Source of the DNA: Mortierella sp. BCC40632
Taxonomy: Eukaryota; Mortierellomycota; Mortierellomycetes; Mortierellales; Mortierellaceae
Length of the DNA stretch: 64,000 nt
Reading direction: 5' to 3'
Assembly (NCBI GenBank): GCA_011634665.1
Contig: WAEK01000007.1
Location: forward strand, 2,390,501 to 2,454,500
A program made the position numbers and the translations under genes. Positions 1-12,417 of the stretch are shown one piece after another (the stretch's first letter is position 1; every line of letters starts with the position of its first letter). The notes beneath the pieces are model-generated. The model saw only the letters and a list, made by a program, of their open reading frames with translations. It was not told where the DNA came from and made no database searches.

Positions 1-72
1 AAGTCGGACACGCCAGGCACAGGACGAGCGCCAGAAAGAGTAGAGCACGGCTTTGGTTTCAGGGGGAGACAT
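1..72 (-). CDS. maleylacetoacetate isomerase / zeta-class GST, 5' end (partial)
   Basis: The first 24 codons of a gene that runs off the left edge. The N-terminus (MSPPETKAVLYSFWRSSCAW, then RVRL) has the zeta-class glutathione transferase signature SSCxWRVR, in which the Ser and Cys bind glutathione. In this family the enzyme isomerises maleylacetoacetate to fumarylacetoacetate in tyrosine and phenylalanine breakdown. The first beta strand (AVLYSFW) and the catalytic loop are visible; everything after that is outside the window. The ATG at 72 is chosen because the motif begins only eight codons later, as is usual in the family. A TATA-like element lies 168 bp upstream. The gene is on the same strand as the HPM1 gene to its right. 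A different thioredoxin-fold GST is possible, but the SSCxWRVR string is distinctive. Confidence 0.85.
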   Translation of the reverse strand, partial: MSPPETKAVLYSFWRSSCAWRVRL

Positions 73-437
73 GACTAATGGGACTTTGGGAAAAGCAAAT
101 ACTTCAAGTGCACTTGAGGATTGAGGTCTTTAAGTGTAGCCCTGAAAGAATCGTGTCGTGGGAAGGTGAGAGAATTATGCAAGTCTCGAGATACTTGAGA
201 TGGGAACAAAGAGGCAAGAAGAGCAAAGGCATCAGCTAGTTTATATAGGACTCCCCTTTTTTTTTTTGTATCACTGTCAACAAGGCGGCGAGATATCAGA
301 GAAACTTCATCTAGAATAGATATCCGCACCAGTAAACCTCTCCTCGCCTATTCGATGGTCACCAAACTCGCCTTTCCCAACCCCAGTCACCAGAGGTGTA
401 TCTTCCTTTGAATTTTACTTAAGACAAGCAGCCTAGT
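73..437. other. intergenic: HPM1 3' flank and isomerase promoter
   Basis: Between the HPM1 stop and the isomerase start. An open frame of 84 codons lies here on the minus strand, but it spans the TATA element and the CT-rich leader and resembles no known protein, so it is read as non-coding. Confidence 0.6.
240..247 (-). promoter_or_regulatory. TATA-like element of the isomerase gene
   Basis: Read on the minus strand this is TATATAAA. It is followed by a CT-rich stretch of the kind seen at fungal transcription starts, and it lies 168 bp before the ATG at 72. Placement and sequence fit a TATA box; there is no direct evidence of use. Confidence 0.5.
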
Positions 438-2154
438 CTATGCTTTAAAAGTCAACTCAAGGATCTCCCGACGGACAAACGCTTGGACCGAAAAGACAAC
501 CTTGACATTAAATACTCCATCCTTCTCAATGAGTCGTCTGAACGAGAGAATATCTCCACCAACCCCAAAATAAAATGTCTTGGCTGCAACAAGACTAAGG
601 AGAGAAAAGACAAAATAGAAAATGAGAATTCACGCAAAAGATTTTAGAGCACTTGGGATCAACAGAAACTCGTGGGGACTCAATCAGATAATACTTACGC
701 CTTTCCGTCGCGCTTGAGAGAGTTCTTGATCGTGTTGTACAGTTTATGATGTGACTCCTCTGCATAGATCGTCTCACTCGTCAAGATCATATCATACTTG
801 TCTGCATCGTTCTTAAAGTCGAGCAACTCGACTAATCCACCCCAATCTCCCATAAAGAATCTGGATTGGGCAGACACCTTTTGCAAGAGACGAGTACGAT
901 CTTCTTTTGAGGCTGGGAAATCAAGCTCAGAGCCAACAAAGTCGTCTTCTGTGTTCTCCTCAGGTTCGATTTCTTCCTCATCTTCTTCATCTTCCTCATC
1001 GCCAGCCTCATCAGCTTGATTCTTGGTCTTGTCAGCTTCGGCTTCCTTTTCGTCCTCCTCTTCATCTTCTTCTGCAGGGTGTTGATCTGGTCTCAAGTGA
1101 GTATTCAGGAGAACGTTGGGAAGAGTGACAAGCTTCAAGACCGAGTCGTTGTAATCCTGAAGATCGACCTGAACTGAGTCGGACTTTGTCAAGACATAGA
1201 CTCCTGGCAGTGCTGAGCCGCATCCTAACTGATACACCGGCAGTCAAGAAGGTCAGTGGGAAAAGGTGAAGAAGGGGGAGGAGGGCAAGAAGAAGCATAT
1301 AGTCATGAGTTTACACTTTCTTTTTCTTTTTTAAACTTCGCCGTCAAAGTTTGTCTTTTCCTTTCAAGCAAAGAATTGCAATTACCTCCAAGACCTTCTT
1401 GCCGTCATAACTCTCTTTTTGGTCCGCAAGGTATGCAACAAGGTCAATGGCACATTCCCATGTCTTGAGGCCTCCTTCATAAACACCCTTGACCAAATCG
1501 CTCGTCCCAGCGAGCGCCAGCATCTCTTGCCCGCCTGGTCCTGCCGTAGTGTTTTGTTGAGCTGTGCTTCCAGGAGCAGCGTTTTCAGTGTTCTCAGTGA
1601 CATCAAGATCGTCGTCGTCCTGAGCCATCTGAAATTTGACATCATCCAAATTGCGTTTGTAGATTGTCACCACCTCCTTTTCTTTGCCGGTCGAGAGGTC
1701 CTTAGCAATAGCAGTTCCAGAGCCAGCTCCCTGTGTGAGTACTGGGATTTGCGCAAGCTCATAGTGAACAAGCTTGGGGAGACACTGGAAACAGGCCTTC
1801 GAGAGCAGGTCGAGCTGAGATGCAGGTACGAGACCCTTATCCAAAGCACCGGTAGATGATATCGTTTTGTCCGATGGTACTCCGGTAGTGGAGCCATCAG
1901 ACACAGAGAGGGCCTCGAGAGGTCTGGAGAGCTCATCAGTAGCGATGTTGTCCTGATTTTCCTGATCCTCAGTCAAGGCTGGGTCATCCAATTCAAGGTC
2001 ATCGGCCTATGAGATATATCACAGACGGTTGGAGGAATGTAATTTGTCAGAGACGGCGACGAAACAAAAGAAGATCCCAGTACTCCTGCTTACACAAATT
2101 ACCCAGGTTTCCTCCCCACCAGTGCTTGCATACAGTAAAGTTAAACTTGAACAT
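438..2154 (-). CDS. HPM1: protein-histidine N-methyltransferase (HPM1/METTL18 family)
   Basis: Four exons: 2134-2154, 1386-2006, 699-1228 and 438-594, giving 442 residues. In yeast and animals this family methylates a histidine of ribosomal protein uL3. The short first exon encodes MFKFNFT, matching the family's F-x-F-x-F start. The middle carries VYEGGLKTWEC, typical just before the SAM fold. The SAM-binding motif LELGCGSALPG is split by intron 2 after LE, and the C-terminus KTFYFGVGG is the family's hallmark last strand. Introns join in phase (after ACT; after GAG; GC plus T). An unusual acidic insertion of about 45 residues (roughly 265-309, Glu/Asp-rich) interrupts the methyltransferase domain after the second strand. 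Nearly all of the family core is present, so the identity is secure; the 7-residue first exon is the least certain part. Confidence 0.93.
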
Positions 2155-2666
2155 CCTGGTTGAAAGGTTAAGAGTGAGTGAGTGAAAGAGAGTGAAAGAG
2201 AAGAGAGAGGAGAAAGTGAATGTGACTAGGCTCTTCCCAGGCCAAGAAGGTCAGACAGTCAGGCAGTAAACAAATTTTGTGGCCACCAGCCACCGGGATC
2301 GTCCTCTTTCATACTCTCTTTTTTTTTACCTGTCCCCTCTCTCCACCTGTGGCACGGTCAAGATAGTCCCGAAGAGGTGCTCTTTCTTCCGCCTGCCCTG
2401 AATCTCTTTTGTTCTTGTTGCATCTTGCCAAGTCAGCTGAATTGCTTGTCTGGACCTTGTCTTCTTTCTCTCTCTCATTGCTACGTTCTATTCCACACAT
2501 ACACTCTCTTTTTCTATCTCTCTCTCGCTTTTCTTTTTTTTTCTTTTTTTTTTTTTTTTTTTTTCCTTTTTTTCTTTCAGTGTCTGGGCATCTTCCTTCT
2601 CCTTCCTTCCGTCCTTTCCAACATCGATCCTCTCGCTCCTACTCTCTTTCAGTCACGTATACCTCC
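2155..2666. promoter_or_regulatory. divergent promoter region HPM1 / mL46
   Basis: About 510 bp separates two divergent housekeeping genes. The right half (about 2440-2660) is an almost pure pyrimidine tract on the plus strand, including long T runs, and ends at the mL46 ATG, as in many pyrimidine-leader fungal genes. No TATA box was seen. Confidence 0.55.
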
Positions 2667-4491
2667 ATGTCCGTAGTCCGTAGAACACAGGCCCTCAAGG
2701 CCACTATCGGGTCATTGTCGCAGACCATCGCACGTAGACAGATCCAAGGTACCTTCGACCATCCCTCTCCAGTCACACGACCTATCAACATTTCTCGGAA
2801 AAAAGAACGAAGAACAGCATGGAGATCGCATGGAGATCACATAGGGCATTGAAAGTCATTTCACCCAGGACCTCGGATTCTCCGGAGAATACAGACAGGG
2901 TTGCTCATTGAAGATCGGCATCTATTACCGAATGGATGAAGAATGACCATCCCCCTTGCCTGCTTCTCAGTAGCCTTCATCCAACTTTTCTTTTTGATCG
3001 ACACCTCATGTTGCACACGCTCTCTCTTTGACCCCGGCGGCCCTTTCTTCCCTTCTCTTTGTAACCGTTCGGACAGCACGCGGGACAAAGATTTCATTCT
3101 TATCGCGCTCTGCTCTGTCCTCTCCTGCTCTCGTGATCTCCTCCGTATGAGAACGTGTCTTCTCTTTCTCTTACTGACTTGATTCCACTTGTATTAACCA
3201 ATGCCTTTGGGACCAAACGACCTTCTCTATTCCTTTGATCCCCATGTTAGCTCTGCCTGCTCGATTCGCTGTCTCTGCACGATCTTTCACCTCGACGCCA
3301 AACGCCTACAATGCCGCCGCTGCCGATGCACCACTAAAGTCCAACATTTCCACCTCTTCCTCCGCCATCGTCTCTTCGGTCAAGGACATGATCGTTAACG
3401 GCCACCGTATCGTTGCCGGCGCTGTCGTCTCTCGTCAGCCCATCATTCTCCGCGACTTGACTCCCTTTGAACAGGAATACTTCAACTACCAACGGAATCT
3501 CGAACGCAAAAATGCAGCTCCTTTTGCTTCAGAATTCTATTTCAAGAAGGGTTCCATGGCCGAGAAACAATGGAAACAAAAGGATGCTGAACGTGAATCA
3601 GCAGGTCTTTTCGCTGCCCCCTCAGCAGCCTCTGGTTCCGCTGAGGGATCATCAAATCAGGAGCTGGACGACGAAATGACGGAGGAGGATCGTGTGGCGG
3701 CATTGGAGGCCAAGGTCACGTTCAATGACCGGATCACGGAAGCGGATCATAAGAAGGACATGAAGTCGTTGGAGAGAGCATTGGCAAGGACACTTTACTT
3801 GATTGTGAAGAAGCCCAGAGAGCAACATGCTTGGCAATTCCCACAGGGCGGTGTCCATGTTGTCGAGAACTTGCAGGAGGTAAGACTTTTTCTTCACTTT
3901 TTATTACGAAAAAAAAAAAAAAAAAAAAAAAAAAAAGTGATTTCCGTGGTCTCGATATCCATCCTCAAGGAGAATGAACCAGATGGTGTAAAGCTGTGAA
4001 CTCAAGAAAAAGTGGTACTGAATATGAAATGAAATGTTTGGATGGATAGGCTGCCGGTCGTGAGTTGAAGGAGGAGTGCGGATCAAACATGGATCTTTGG
4101 TTCGTTGGACGCGTGCCTATCGGCCACTATGCGTACTCTCATCCCAAGGGTACAATGAGCAAGGCTGACAACCCTGTTCCTGTGAAGGGTACTAAGGTAA
4201 AAATCATTGGAATTCCTTTTCTATCATGTCTCGGCCAAATGGAGCAACTGTTTCATCTTTGCTTTAGTCTGCTCTTACCCAGTATGGGAAAACGAATATT
4301 CATTTAACACTGCCAACTTTTTCTTTCTTTGTATCTAGGTCTTCTTCATGAAGGCACACATCTTTGCAGGACAGGCTCAGGTCGACAACCGCGAGATTGT
4401 GGATTTTGCATGGGTTACGAAAGAGGAGATGAAGGACTATGTCACGCCAGACTACTATGAGGCCGTCAAGGATATGTTGTCAGATCACTAA
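2667..4491 (+). CDS. MRPL46: mitochondrial large ribosomal subunit protein mL46
   Basis: Model of four exons: 2667-2748, 3251-3879, 4050-4196 and 4339-4491, 336 residues. mL46 is a structural protein of the mitochondrial ribosome with a Nudix-like fold. Recognisable family blocks are RITEADHKKD, WQFPQGG, a degenerate Nudix helix (ELKEECGSN), GHYAYSHPKG, KVFFMKAHIF and the final WVTKEEMKDYVTPDYY. The N-terminus is rich in Arg, Ser and Ala without acids, as expected of a matrix-targeting signal. The start is ambiguous. A first exon at 2667-2748 (27 basic, serine-rich codons after a pyrimidine leader) joins in phase to 3251, but an uninterrupted reading from an ATG at 3244 would also give a 311-residue protein with its own targeting peptide. 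Intron 2 contains a run of about 27 A. The gene is convergent with the G-alpha gene. Confidence 0.92.
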
Positions 4492-4841
4492 AATAATAAC
4501 TGGGTAGACACCAAAGCATTTTCACGAGAGGAGAAAGTCGAATGAGAGGTGGAAGGAAGGGGGGATGTAGTAGAAAGGGGAGGAAGAGGGAAGACGGGGA
4601 AGAAGCTCATTTCATTATGGATCATTATCATTCTGTTCTTTTATTCATTTATTGTGTTATTCAAGGGGGGGGGGGGTTGAAGCTAGGGTATTTGTTTGTC
4701 CTTTCGTCTTGTTTTCTCGTTTCTCCCAGTCTAGAATTCAATAAAACAAAAAAGCAACACATCTGTATGCCATTCAAAAAACAAGGATAGGGGGGAGAGG
4801 GGGAGATGGCTTTCCTGATTAGAGACATGAAAAGAAAAAGA

Positions 4842-4888
<47 letters not shown>

Positions 4889-5506
4889 ATCTTGCTTTCA
4901 ACAAAACCAGATTGAGAATGGAGTACCTCTATCGTGAAACGATCCCACAGCTGAGTGGTCTCTTGGACTTCCCAACCCTTCTTTTTTCATCATAGCAGTA
5001 AATGTCAGCAACCATATCAGGTAGCCATTCTACGGATCAAACAAAGACCGACTTGGCCATCCAGGCACGCTTCAAGACAATGTCGAGCAACATACCTTCC
5101 TACTCTCCCAGGAGCGACCTCAACAAAAAATCAAGTTTTGGATTGTAACAGAGAGCAATTATCAACAGACCTGTTGTCTCATTCTCCAAGTGTTCTAGAA
5201 CATGAGACTAAATTTTGTCCCCTTGGCCGCCATCGAAAAAAAAAAAAAGGGTAAATGTGCTTATTCCCACTCTCTTTGACTACCATGTCTCTTTTAAACG
5301 ATGTGATGATTAACAATGGATGGGGGGGGGGGAGGTTTAATGTGCAAACGTATATGGAAGGTCCCAATAGGCTATTATAGATGATTGATTTGGTTTTTTG
5401 TCGTCTTGTCGTCGTTTTTTCCTTTTCTTTTCTTTTCTTTTCATTCTTTTTTTTTTTTTCATTCAGAGGTCAATCTTCGTCTTTTTTATCTCGTTTTCTC
5501 TCCTCT
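4492..5506. other. convergent intergenic region with simple repeats
   Basis: Roughly 1 kb between the 3' ends of mL46 and the G-alpha gene. It holds a (TC)21 tract (4844-4885), G runs near 4665 and 5323, and A- and T-rich stretches that may include polyadenylation signals (AATAAAA near 4740). No gene seen. Confidence 0.6.
4844..4885. repeat. (TC)n microsatellite
   Basis: A perfect 42-bp dinucleotide run in the shared 3' flank of mL46 and the G-alpha gene. Confidence 0.95.
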
Positions 5507-7586
5507 TTATAGCAAACCGCAATCCCGGAGGTTGGTTTGGATGATAATGTCACTGACAGCTGCCATCACAAACTTGATCTGACTCGTGTCCGTCGCACAT
5601 GTAAAATGAGCATAGATCTGCTTCGTATCCGACAAGTTCAGACTCACGAACCGGTTCAGGATATATTGGGAAGCTTGGTCATAGTCGTCTCCGCCTAAAC
5701 ACAAATGGACATTTGCAAAATAAAGAAAATGAATAATATGTTAGTTATCTCTCTTTCATTCTCTCAATCTCTCTTGTTCTCCCAACCACTCTCCTTTTCT
5801 TAAAAGAAAAAAATCCTTCTTACCTTCATAATCAGGGAAATACCGCTGCATGGGGGAGATGGGCAGCTTTTGCTTGAAACGATCCATCTTGTTCAAAAAC
5901 AAGATAATGGATGTCTTGATGAACCACCTCGAATTACAAATCGAATCAAACAACGTCAAGGCCTCATGCATCCGGTTCACTGTCTCATCCTCCAACAACA
6001 ATTGATCGTATTCTGAAATCGCCACCAAGAATACAATTGCTGTTACGTTCTCGAAGCAATGAATCCATTTCTTGCGCTCAGATCGTTGACCACCCACATC
6101 AAACATCTTGTAGGTCAGGTCTCCAATCACAAATGTTGTCTCGGTAATACCCGTGGTCTTGACACGCGACCGCAGGACATCTTGGTCTGTTGGAGTATAG
6201 CCTGATTTGGCAATTCTGCTGATCGAGTCAAAGTAGCTATTTTTTTTAAAAAAAAAAAAAAAAAAAAATGAAAGTGTTAATGTCTCGGAGGCTAGTGAGA
6301 GTGGAGGCGGTTCAAATTGTTTGAGCCATGGGCAGGTAAACTTACTATTGAGCAGAGTCATTCAATTGATATTCACGACTCCGTTGGAAAGCTTGCTGTA
6401 CGTTTGGATCGAGCCATAGGTTCTGAATAGCAACTGCAACCTCATGTGGCATGTAATCGCCTTCGATTTGGATAGGCAGACTCAAGACAATGATGGCATA
6501 GTTGCGGTTGGCTTCATGGTACAAGGGAAGCTCCATGTTATCCATAGCCTCGAGAATGACACGCATACTAAGAATCAATACATAAGAGGATTGGAGATAA
6601 GTACCAAACAAAGATGGAACAAAGTGCTCTCTCATTCTGTCACCTCATGTCACCTTTCCTCCCTCTCCTGAGCGTGATGTGACTATTGCTAGTGCAGGTG
6701 AAAGCTCGATACCCCTGTCTGGTTCCATTGTTGGGTTCCCGCCTCTTCCACACACACAAATAAGAGAGAGAGAGAACCTTGTGCCCACATGCTGTCAATG
6801 TTTGTTACAGTTGCATGTCTTCAATATCTGGGGAAGAGAAAGGAGAAATGAGGGGAATGACACCACCCCAAAGGAAGGCTATTACCCCTCTTCTCTGTGG
6901 AACTCATTTGGAACCCAGCCGGGGCCTCGTGCTACCACAATATCACAATACACACGCACCCCTCTCCCCTTTCTTCCCTTGCACAAAGAAAAATAAATAA
7001 AATAATTGATGCATTATCGCTCACCACTACCCACTACTATCAGCACTACCACCACCAAATCTGTCGCTTGACCAACGGGTACGAACTCAAAAGAAAGGAC
7101 TCCTGTTTTGTGTTTCATACTCCATCTCGGTGCGGTCTACCTCACTTGGTGAGGAGAGGAAAGGAGGAATAAAGAAAGGAGACATACCTTTGGACTGTGT
7201 TCGAAAAGATAATCTCCTTGAATGCCTCGCGCTCTTCCTTGGAATAGCCACCGTCATGGATCAGCTTCATTTGCTTCAAGATCGTTGACTTTCCTGACTC
7301 TCCCGCACCTGAAGGTTTATTATTTTTAATAGATAGCGAGTAAAAGAGTTAGTACTTGAGGTCTCATAATAGGTGGAGGTACATCGAAGAAGAAAAAGAG
7401 AAAGGAACTGGGACGACTGCGGTTTCAAATGATGAAGAAGGGGGGAGAGTGAGTGAGCAGACACTTACCGAGTAGCAGCATCTTAACCTCGTTGCGCATC
7501 TGGATACGATCACGTCGAAGCTGGCTTTCAATGTCTTCATGACGATTGCGGCCCTCCTTATCGTCCTGGCTCATACAGCAACCCAT
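5507..7586 (-). CDS. heterotrimeric G-protein alpha subunit (Gi-like, fungal)
   Basis: Five exons: 7469-7586, 7188-7308, 6346-6567, 5824-6236 and 5507-5694, giving 353 residues, the standard length. G-alpha couples seven-helix receptors to downstream effectors at the plasma membrane. Gly2 of MGCC is a myristoylation site, and Cys3/Cys4 are likely palmitoylation sites. The P-loop GAGESGKST (40-48) is split by intron 1. Switch I holds R178 (RVKTTG), switch II is [12 protein letters not shown] (from 200), followed by NKMD and TCATDT. The C-terminus CGLL puts Cys at position -4, the pertussis-sensitive Gi class. Intron 2 is long (620 bp). More than 5 kb of gene-free DNA lies upstream. Which fungal paralogue (Gpa1 or Gpa2 type) cannot be told from the sequence alone. 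A large seven-helix protein lies about 40 kb away, but no functional link is shown. Confidence 0.97.
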
Positions 7587-8940
7587 GGTTGAATTATTTG
7601 GTGTCTGCTGGTGTTAAGATGTTGATGAGGGTATAGATTGTTTGTTTGTTTGCTTGCTTGCTTTTTTTTTCTTCTTCTTCTTTTGCTCCAAGAGGATGGA
7701 AGAGTAGCCGAGTGCGATTGCTAAGATATTAAATGAGATTAAATGCACGTCTGATTAATATCACTTTCAGAGGTAAAGAAATCATTGGAGGGAGAGGGAG
7801 AGAGAGAGAGGGAAAGGATCGAACTGTTATAAATGAAAAGATTTTTTGTCGCGCAGTTAATTCGGGAAAAGCACGAGCAATCTATCAAATCATGCCCAAC
7901 GGGATCTTTTGGCTCTGTGGCTCTTTTTTTTCTTTCTTTCTTTTTCTTTTTTCTTTTTCTCGCTGGTGAAAAAGTATCCAAGCCAGAGGATCTGCGAATA
8001 AATAATAATAAAAAAGAAAGAAAAGAAAATGCCAGGCACGAGAAAAGCGCCTGGAATTTACAGAAGCAAAAGGAAAGGAGGAGGTAAAAGCAAAAAATGT
8101 GTTTACACAAACGCGACTGTTGAAAAAGAGGGGAGAGGGAGGAGGAGATGTAGCTTTGAGGATTGTGTGCAGTAGACACGCAGCAGTTACTCGCACGGAA
8201 AAGAGGTTCCAGAGAGGCAGCGTCAAGGAATGACAGTAGAGACCCGCCGCTCTTTAGGAAAAACGTGTAAAAAAAAATAAAATAAAATAAAATAAAAAGG
8301 CACTGCTCCTTGCTGGCATGACGGTGCCCCCGGAGGAGAGCATACGCGCCTCTGGCATTGATAGTCAAAAGGACAAAAGCAAAGAAGGGGCTGCGGGGAT
8401 AGCAAGGCCATGACGATGGTTGGCATGCAAGGCAATTGAACCGCTTATGGTCACGGCTAGTAAGTGAAGGTGTTTGGCAACAAGGGTTGCATATGCTTAC
8501 AGCTGGATAGCAGATGTTCCTTTGTGGCAAGAGAGATGAAAGAGGGAAAAGACGGATAAAGGTTAGGGAGCTGAGAGAGGAATGGGATTGGAGAACGATT
8601 GAAGGGACGCGAACAAGGAAGCATGCAGGAAAGGAGAGACGCCAGGTCGGAGAAGAGGCAACGCAAAACAGGCTGAGGCTGAGGCGTAACAGAATAAATG
8701 GGACTGAGAAAGAAAGAAACAGGAGTTGCTCTCATCTCACCATTGAACAAGTGATAGAGAGAGAAGACGAGCTCGACGAGCTGCAGTCAAAAGGCGTGTG
8801 CAGAAGTGAGAAGGTGGTGACAACAAAAAAGGGGTGGGGGAGAGAAAGATGCGCTTGCTTGAGAGTGGTGTTGAAGAGATTGAGAGAGAGAGAGAGAAAG
8901 TGTGTGCGTACGAGGAGACATGACTGACGCAGATGTGCAA

Positions 8941-8979
<39 letters not shown>

Positions 8980-9102
8980 GTTGGAGGGGAAGATAGAATA
9001 AGCATAACCCATGGGGGCACAAGAGAGAGAGAGAGAGAGAAAGAGAAGAGAAGAGAGAGAAGAGAGAGGAGAGGAGAGAAGGAGAGGAGAGAAAGAGGAG
9101 AG

Positions 9103-9105
<3 letters not shown>

Positions 9106-9139
<34 letters not shown>
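9106..9139. repeat. (GT)17 microsatellite
   Basis: A perfect alternating GT run of 34 bp flanked by GA-rich DNA; alternating purine-pyrimidine runs of this kind can adopt Z-form. Confidence 0.95.
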
Positions 9140-9140
<1 letters not shown>

Positions 9141-9165
9141 GATAGGCGGGTAAGTGAAGAAAAAA

Positions 9166-9171
<6 letters not shown>

Positions 9172-9231
<60 letters not shown>
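9172..9231. repeat. (GA)30 microsatellite
   Basis: A perfect run of about 60 bp of GA, one of the longest in the window and part of a 700-bp purine-biased block. Confidence 0.95.
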
Positions 9232-9233
<2 letters not shown>

Positions 9234-9467
9234 GTCAATGGTTGGGTACTTGTTTAGGCGAGAGGACAGAACAACAGTGTTCGAGACATCTGATCAAATC
9301 ATCAGCCACGTTCCAGTCCCTCTTTTTTCCTAACAACCATTGATCACTGAGACCAAAGAAGGTTAGGGAGAGTCCAAGAGAGACGATCGTCCCTTCCGTC
9401 TCTCCTTCCCCTTCTCCTTTCTCCCCTGGGCAATTAACTCTATTCGTCTTTCTTTTTCTCTTTCTCT

Positions 9468-9474
<7 letters not shown>

Positions 9475-9525
<51 letters not shown>
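9475..9525. repeat. (CT)n microsatellite
   Basis: A perfect CT run of about 50 bp in the opposite strand sense to the GA run 240 bp away. The two could pair as a large inverted repeat of low complexity. Confidence 0.93.
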
Positions 9526-9529
<4 letters not shown>

Positions 9530-11033
9530 TTCTGTTCGCTCTAGAAAAAGAAAGAGGCCCCTATTCCTCGTCTCTCTTCCTGTCTCTCTCTTTCTCTCTC
9601 CCCAATCGCATTACGAATGGCTAGAGGTGGGATAGAAAGGTAAACATGGCACGAGACGCAGATAGGGAGGCGTTACACTTGGCATCGATGGCACCTGAAC
9701 TCCTAACCTATGCATCGAACCTCGAACCTCGAGCCTCAAGAAAGAAAGGTATGCAAACAATCCCAATCTCATTTCAGGCGGGAACGCCTGGAGAAGAGAG
9801 AGGGAGAGAGAGAGGGAGAAGAGGAAAAGCACATTTACATCCTCTTCCCTTCCACCCTTTGTTGTTGTTTTTTCTAGGATCTCAGATCCCAACGCAGTGC
9901 CTGCATCTTCTCCTTCGGGCCCACAAATGCAATCTCCTTTCTCTCATACTTCGATGGCGAAGCAAAGTGAACTGGAGCACGGACCGAGAAAGACAAGAAA
10001 GAGAGAGAGAGAGAGAGAGAGAGGAAAAATAAAAGGCCCTAACATCCAGAGAAAGGCGCGCAAAGGCAAAAGAAGGAGCTTGGTACGCCCATTCAAAACG
10101 CCCTACTAAACGCCGTGCATTCATGCGACTCAAAGAGGAGAGAGGAACCGGGCCCAAAAGACAATACAAATGCATCGACATCAACAATAACAATAACAAA
10201 AGGGCACAGGCAGAGGCACAGGCGCAAAAGGCACAGAGAAGATATCATCAAGGCACACAACACAGCCGTTCTGTGGGAGGAGAGAGTCCCTCTCCTCACT
10301 CTCTTTTCTCTCCGCCTCTCTTGTGTCCAAGTTTTTTGAGTGTGCACTAAGCAAATGCCATGATGTGTGTCATGCATGCGTGAGCAGTGCACAAGCAAAT
10401 CGAAGGAGGAGAAAGGGGAGAAGGTGGTGGTGGTGGTGGGGAAAGAAAAAGAGAGGGGGTGGGGGTTGTGGTGAACGGACGAAGCGTTTTGGACACAACA
10501 ACAGCAACAGGATGTTTTCTTCAACTGTGTAAAGGCGCCATTTTGCGCTTGGGGAGCAAGGGTCAAGCTGCGTCGCGATCGAGAACTGTAACTTCCACCA
10601 ATCGCTACCCGACGCCAGCCCCCCGCCAGTACAATACTAGCTCATACCCGATAAACAAAAACAAAAAAGGGTTCGAGAACTGGCGAGAATGAGAGCGAGG
10701 TGTGCTTTGGAAGAGGTAGCTGAGCCGCGAAAGGGGAGTGGGGACAGGGCGGAGGCAGCCTGTACACACGTATACAAAACAAAAACACCCCGGCTCGATC
10801 GCCAGGATAGCCTCTTTGTGTCCCGCATCCTGCATCCTGCACGCAGAGTCTGTTACCGTGTGTGGAGCAATCTCCTAAAGCCCAAAGACAGAAGTGAGAG
10901 GGAGAGAGAGAGATCTGGATCTGGACCCCTTCCCCACTCATAACAACCGCACTGTCCTTTTTTCTATTTCCTGAACTCTCCCCCTAAGACCAAAGAGAAT
11001 GCTTACCTTTTTGTCAGGCTCTTTCTTGGGCAA

Positions 11034-11073
11034 TCGGTCGGTCGGTCGGTCGGTCGGTTGGTCGGTAGGTCGG
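11034..11073. repeat. (TCGG)n tetranucleotide array
   Basis: About ten tandem copies of TCGG, with two variant units (TTGG, TAGG) near the right end. Confidence 0.9.
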
Positions 11074-12371
11074 AGCAGAGGGAAGAGGCGAACACTATTC
11101 GAGACAAGGGTAGTTTTGCGAAATAATAAACCCGAGCGAACAGAGCTTTAGTTAGCAAAGGTGTTTGTTTGTTCATATCTTTTCCCTGTGGGTTACCGAC
11201 CGGAGTAGGGGTCTGAAGTAGTGGTAAGAAAGTAAGGGAGAGGGAGAGGGAGAGAGAGAGTGGTATGAAGCTAGGAAAGAGAGCACGCTTAGTCGGGGCA
11301 AGAGAAAGAGGGGGGGGAGGGTGCGAGGAGAAATACGGCACTAAAGATACCAGACGGGGTCGAGATATGCTCGAGAGAGCACCGTGGATGAAATATACCC
11401 CGACTGTTGCATGCTCTGCCTCTCTCTCTCTCTCTCTCTCTGCTTCCGCCTCTATCCTCTTCCTGCTGGTCGGCGTGGTTGCATGCCATATTTTAGCTTT
11501 GCCAACCTGCATCCCCTGTCTGTCTCTTATCCTGAATTGACCGCGGAGATGGCGATGGGGGCCAATGCCCCAACCGAAAGTGAAAGTGCAGAGGTGCAGG
11601 GGCGAAGAGCAGGGCCCATTTGATGTAGAGGAAGGAGAGGGTCCATGGCAAGATAGGCAGTCTGGAAGTGCTGGGATCGGCGCAGACTACTGAAGAGAAG
11701 GAGGGGCCGGTGGAAGGGAGGGGAGGTAAAAGGTAACAGGCAATGAACGGGGTTGGTTGGAGCCAGATGAGATGCAGAGTTGAGGGGAAATGGAGCCGAA
11801 GATGACGAAAACTACAATAGTGTGGGGGAAGAAGAGAGGAAGAGAGGACGAGAGAGGAAGAGAGAGAGGGAGAGAGGGAGGGAGGCGAGACACGGATGTA
11901 GCTTTGGCGGGTGGAGCATTACGTTTTAGATGTTACAATGAAATGGACAAAGCGTGTCTGTAAGGCGAATGCAAAGAGAGCAGGGCCTTGGGCTGGGGGA
12001 GAGGAGAGGGATCCGAGAGAGTTGCAGGTGCAGAGGGTGATAAAGATGGAGAGAGAGGGAAAATGGTGGGGGGGGTAGAGAAAGAAGAGAGAAAAAAAGA
12101 AAAAGAAAAAGAAAAAGAGAGAGAGAAAGAGAGATGGAGATGGCAAAGGCCAATGACTGATGAAGCACAAGGAGAAAGAGACCACGAAAAGGAGAGTGAA
12201 GAGTGAGTGAGGATGGCCGAGGCGGTACTGTGAGAGAGTGGGAGAGTGACTGACAGACTGGCTGCCTGGCTGTGTACAAGAGTGAATGAGTGAGAAACAG
12301 AGGGTGTGTGGTCCAGCCAGGCCAAGCGTCTCTGATGGGGCCACAGGGTGCGTCTCTGCCCTTGGACTCAA

Positions 12372-12417
<46 letters not shown>

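Noticed and set aside
75..329. 84-codon minus-strand open frame
   Set aside because: It covers the TATA element and leader of the isomerase gene and has no recognisable domain.
8732..9238. Long open frames on both strands, for example 168 codons of Ser-Leu
   Set aside because: They translate GA/CT/GT dinucleotide runs; no non-repeat protein sequence is present.
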